This document shows, one piece after another, positions 62,355 through 64,000 of a stretch of 64,000 bases of DNA (its first letter is position 1; each line of letters begins with the position of its first letter). The position numbers and the translations under genes are program-made. A model generated the notes under the pieces. It was not told where the DNA came from and made no database searches. It was given only the letters and a program-made list of their open reading frames with translations. Origin of the DNA: Chitinophagaceae bacterium (GTDB lineage: Bacteria > Bacteroidota > Bacteroidia > Chitinophagales > UBA10324); contig JADKFU010000001.1 in NCBI GenBank assembly GCA_016717285.1, forward strand, positions 62,001 to 126,000, in the 5' to 3' direction.

Positions 62355-63947
62355 ATGGCGCAAGAAAAAATATTTTTCAATGGAAATATCCTGACGCAGG
62401 ATAAATCACAATCGCTTGCTACTGCATTTGCAGTTGCTGACGGAAAAATTATTGGCGCCGGATCAGACGAGTCGATCTTGCGAATATTCAATGAACATTG
62501 TGAACGAATTGACCTGCAAGGCGCCACCGTGCTTCCCGGTTTTAACGATGCGCACATTCATATCTGGAAAGTCGGCAATTTGATGACGTACATGCTTGAT
62601 CTGCGTGGTGTGCAAAGTATGGATGAAATGAAACAGCGGTTGTCAGATTATGCTAAGCAAAATCCTGATTTGGAATGGATTCAGGCACGTGGTTTTAATG
62701 AAGTTCTTTTTGCTGATAAGCGAATGCCCAACCGGTTTGATCTTGATGGTATAATCAGCGATCGTCCGGTGAGCGTGATAAGAACGTGTGCACACCAACT
62801 CATTGTCAATACAAAGGCCTTGAATGTATCAGGAGTAACGATACAAACACCTATTCCACAGGGCGGTGAAATAAAATTGTTACCTGATGGAAACCTGGCT
62901 GGTCACTTCACAGAAACAGCAATGGGATTAGTGATGAATAAAGTCCCATCCTATGGTGCTAATCACTATCGAAAAATGATACTTGCAGCACAGGATGAAT
63001 TTTTGAAAGTTGGAATTACATCAGCAACGGATCCTGCGGTGATGCCTGATTTGCTGGAAGTGTATAAATCAATGGACCGAAACAGCGAATTAAAAATCCG
63101 TGTGAATGCGATTCCTATCATTGTACCCGACGGAGCTGCTGAGCCATTGCCGTTGCCGGAAAAATATCAATCAGATCATCTGAAAGTTGATACCGTGAAA
63201 TTTTTTTCTGACGGTGGCCTGAGTGGAAAGACAGCTGCGATGAAGAAACCTTACCGTAATTCAGAAGATTACGGCGTGTTGCGATTGACTAAAGATTTTT
63301 TTCTGCCACTTGCCCGGGAAGCTCAGGAACACGGCTTTCGCATTGCAACACATGCAATAGGTGATGCCGCAATTGATTTGGTACTGGATGTTTATGAAAA
63401 AATTGCTTCACTCAACAAGAATAATATTCGTCATCGCATAGAACATCTTGGATTACCTTCTGTTGAAAATCTGGAACTAATGCATGCTATGCAAGTGAGT
63501 GCAGTGATGCAACCTATTTTTATTTATGAACTTGGAAAAAATTTCAGACAGTATTTATCTGATACATATCTTGAAGAAGTTTATCCGGCAAGATCTGTTT
63601 TGAATCATAAAATCAATTTATCTTTTTCAACAGACGCACCGGTTGTAAAAGATTTTAATCCATTCACCGGCCTGCGGTCAGCAGTGGACAGACATGATGC
63701 CGATGGTCAGCCAATTGCTGCGCATCAAAAAATTACTGTTGGGGAAGGTATCTATGCATACACGATGGGAAGCGCTGTCGCAAATGGCGATGAACAAAAT
63801 CGTGGTAGCATTTCACCCGGAAAATGGGCAGACTTTATAGTGCTGAACAAAGATGTAAGCAAACTTTCAACGGATGAAATCTCCAAATGCCAGGCACAAC
63901 AAACCTATATCAACGGCATCTGCCAATTCCTAATTCCTAATTCCTAA
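62355..63947 (+). CDS. YtcJ-type metal-dependent amidohydrolase
   Basis: 530 residues, amidohydrolase_3 superfamily. N-terminal beta domain (FFNGNILTQD ... FAVADGKIIGAG), TVLPGFNDAHIHIW (H-x-H metal motif), AHQLIVNTKALN, FFSDGGLSGKT, THAIGDAAIDL (His), HRIEHLGLP (His) and SFSTDAPV (Asp), giving the full set of metal ligands. Family enzymes hydrolyse amide or formamide-type bonds; no signal peptide, so cytosolic. It could release an amine or carboxylate that feeds the transaminases, by context only. The final residues QFLIPNS and the stop are encoded by a heptamer array. Confidence 0.9.
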   Translation: MAQEKIFFNGNILTQDKSQSLATAFAVADGKIIGAGSDESILRIFNEHCERIDLQGATVLPGFNDAHIHIWKVGNLMTYMLDLRGVQSMDEMKQRLSDYAKQNPDLEWIQARGFNEVLFADKRMPNRFDLDGIISDRPVSVIRTCAHQLIVNTKALNVSGVTIQTPIPQGGEIKLLPDGNLAGHFTETAMGLVMNKVPSYGANHYRKMILAAQDEFLKVGITSATDPAVMPDLLEVYKSMDRNSELKIRVNAIPIIVPDGAAEPLPLPEKYQSDHLKVDTVKFFSDGGLSGKTAAMKKPYRNSEDYGVLRLTKDFFLPLAREAQEHGFRIATHAIGDAAIDLVLDVYEKIASLNKNNIRHRIEHLGLPSVENLELMHAMQVSAVMQPIFIYELGKNFRQYLSDTYLEEVYPARSVLNHKINLSFSTDAPVVKDFNPFTGLRSAVDRHDADGQPIAAHQKITVGEGIYAYTMGSAVANGDEQNRGSISPGKWADFIVLNKDVSKLSTDEISKCQAQQTYINGICQFLIPNS

Positions 63948-63981
63948 TTCAATTCTTAATTCTTAATTCTTAATTCTCAAT
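63923..63981. repeat. AATTCCT/AATTCTT heptamer array over the amidohydrolase stop
   Basis: Seven to eight phased heptamers of the AATTAGG family read on the minus strand (AATTCCT x3, AATTCAA-like, AATTCTT x3, AATTCTC) run from within the C-terminal codons, over the stop (63945-63947), into the right edge of the window. Confidence 0.85.
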
Positions 63982-64000
63982 CCCCTTCACCGGAGCATTC

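Noticed and set aside
1..64000. tRNA, rRNA or riboswitch genes
   Set aside because: No cloverleaf with GTTCRANNC T-arm, rRNA block or known riboswitch core was recognised on either strand, although a short RNA in the 36.2-37.0 kb gap cannot be excluded.

Overview
The window is a gene-dense stretch of chromosome from a member of the Bacteroidota, most likely a Chitinophagia/Saprospiria-type organism (the exact rank cannot be set from one window). The reasons are: two giant secreted proteins ending in type IX secretion (T9SS) sorting domains; a SusC/SusD outer-membrane pair; the families DUF3098, DUF4296, DUF1573 and GIN (DUF2807); a Bacteroidota-type LeuRS; and almost no Shine-Dalgarno sequences, with a few TAnnTTTG-like -7 boxes. 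No rRNA, tRNA, CRISPR array, transposase or prophage gene was found.

Layout. 1-9.4 kb: the 3' part of a T9SS cargo gene, an intergenic octamer repeat array, a DUF1573 protein, a sensor kinase/response regulator pair, a GIN-domain lipoprotein and a DUF3052-like protein. 9.6-21 kb: a ten-gene surface-polysaccharide locus, all on the minus strand (two initiating sugar-phosphate transferases, aminotransferase, Gfo/Idh oxidoreductase, flippase, acyltransferase, three glycosyltransferases, one secreted esterase). 21.2-25.5 kb: a small secreted protein and a second T9SS cargo. 25.5-36.2 kb: housekeeping and catabolism (DUF3098, ftsX, leuS, acetyltransferase, HMG-CoA lyase, YggS, DUF4296, acetoacetate CoA-transferase A/B, HPPD), which together suggest leucine and tyrosine breakdown through acetoacetate. 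36.2-37.7 kb: an AT-rich non-coding stretch holding a 28-residue Lys/Ala-rich histone-like gene with a clear terminator, then a repeat field. 37.7-42 kb: M23 peptidase, alaS, a lipoprotein.

42.2-64 kb: a plus-strand amine/amino-acid utilisation region: Lrp-type regulator, SusC/SusD importer, two aldehyde (succinate-semialdehyde) dehydrogenases, two class-III aminotransferases (GABA transaminase-like), a nucleoside-gate (SpmA/SpmB-like) membrane protein, an NhaC antiporter, an acetyltransferase, a TPR lipoprotein and an amidohydrolase. Interrupting it on the opposite strand is a module of a small protein with a Gly/Ala-rich hydrophobic N-terminus and a 14-repeat TPR protein. The coding frame of the TPR protein continues 252 bp upstream of its first ATG without any ATG, GTG or TTG, and it joins the small gene in the -1 frame at a slippery-looking A-AAC-CCC. 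The two may be one frameshift-expressed or frame-broken protein of conflict/defence-like architecture.

The second notable layer is non-coding. The gene borders are filled with strictly phased 7-bp and 8-bp tandem repeats of several families (for example TACTCAC/GACTAAC, AATTAGG, GATGTGCC, AATTGTTA, AACCATCC, TTCACCA). They abut start codons, supply stop codons and C-terminal residues, and one lies inside leuS. Two perfect 17-bp inverted repeats, one enclosing a REP-like palindrome, complete the picture.
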